From Sipunculus nudus (lineage: Eukaryota > Annelida > Sipuncula > Golfingiida > Sipunculidae): 64,000 bases of DNA. The first letter of the stretch is position 1. Each line of letters opens with the position of its first letter. Made by a program: the position numbers and the translations under genes. Location: NCBI GenBank assembly GCA_026874595.1, contig CM049317.1, positions 18,433,882-18,497,881 on the forward strand. Direction: 5' to 3'. Of the stretch, positions 63,890 to 64,000 are shown one piece after another. Under the pieces are notes generated by a model, which ran no database searches, was not told the origin of the DNA, and saw nothing but the letters and a program-made list of their open reading frames with translations.

Positions 63890-64000
63890 AACTTGGCATT
63901 AAATCCAAATTATTGAAATAGAATTTGAAACATATTTTGGGCTAAATATTTTAAACATTTGCGTTTCTTCTATTCAAACAGGCATTTGCTTGTTTTAATA

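Larger units (their letters stand above)
62153..64000 (+). other. Intron 19 (runs past window end)
   Basis: No exon with the expected PVCAGVVG or MPRYCLFGDT motifs was found. Contains an R3 copy and an inverted-motif region near the end. Confidence 0.8.

Noticed and set aside
62153-64000. Remaining cyclase exons
   Set aside because: Searched by eye for PVCAGVVG, MPRYCLFGDT and NTASRMES coding in all frames; none found, so the gene must continue past the window.

Overview
The window is eukaryotic, AT-rich, intron-rich DNA that looks like a mollusc, most likely a bivalve. That lineage guess is an inference from repeat style (the TTAGCTCAGGTGACT-type element ends, tRNA-derived SINEs, many MITEs and long AT microsatellites) and from the invertebrate character of the receptor. 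No sequence search was possible.

One real gene accounts for all convincing coding sequence: a plus-strand membrane (receptor) guanylate cyclase of the natriuretic-peptide-receptor type. I assembled 19 exons from about 6622 to 62152. All have AG acceptors and GT donors, and the reading phase is continuous through every junction. They total 2911 coding bases (970 codons plus one base). In order they encode a signal peptide, an ANF-receptor-like ligand-binding ectodomain (to about residue 445), one transmembrane helix (about 449-472), a kinase-homology (pseudokinase) domain (about 514-800), a signalling-helix coiled coil (about 801-848) and the first part of the guanylate cyclase catalytic domain (from about 849). 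The last catalytic exons lie beyond position 64000. The expected product converts GTP to cGMP when an extracellular peptide binds.

Layout: 1-6560 is upstream DNA with a degenerate ~30-bp array and a duplicated promoter-proximal segment. 6622-26954 holds ectodomain exons 1-7 in introns full of dispersed repeats. 26955-35127 is an 8.2-kb intron ending in a 1.3-kb, ~23-bp minisatellite. 35128-43125 holds the juxtamembrane, transmembrane and N-lobe exons. 43126-46103 is an intron with two adjacent Harbinger-like MITEs. 46104-51136 holds the C-lobe and coiled-coil exons. 51137-59566 is an 8.4-kb intron with a second copy of a complex tandem-repeat element. 59567-62152 holds cyclase exons. 62153-64000 is intron or beyond.

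The rest is mobile-element debris: at least ten repeat families, several with visible terminal inverted repeats and some with target-site duplications. No convincing second protein gene, functional tRNA, rRNA or CRISPR was seen. I found no novel biological system. The most notable points are the apparent paired loss of two ectodomain cysteines, the triplicated segment that contains the start codon, the paired MITEs, and two inverted copies of a large composite repeat element.
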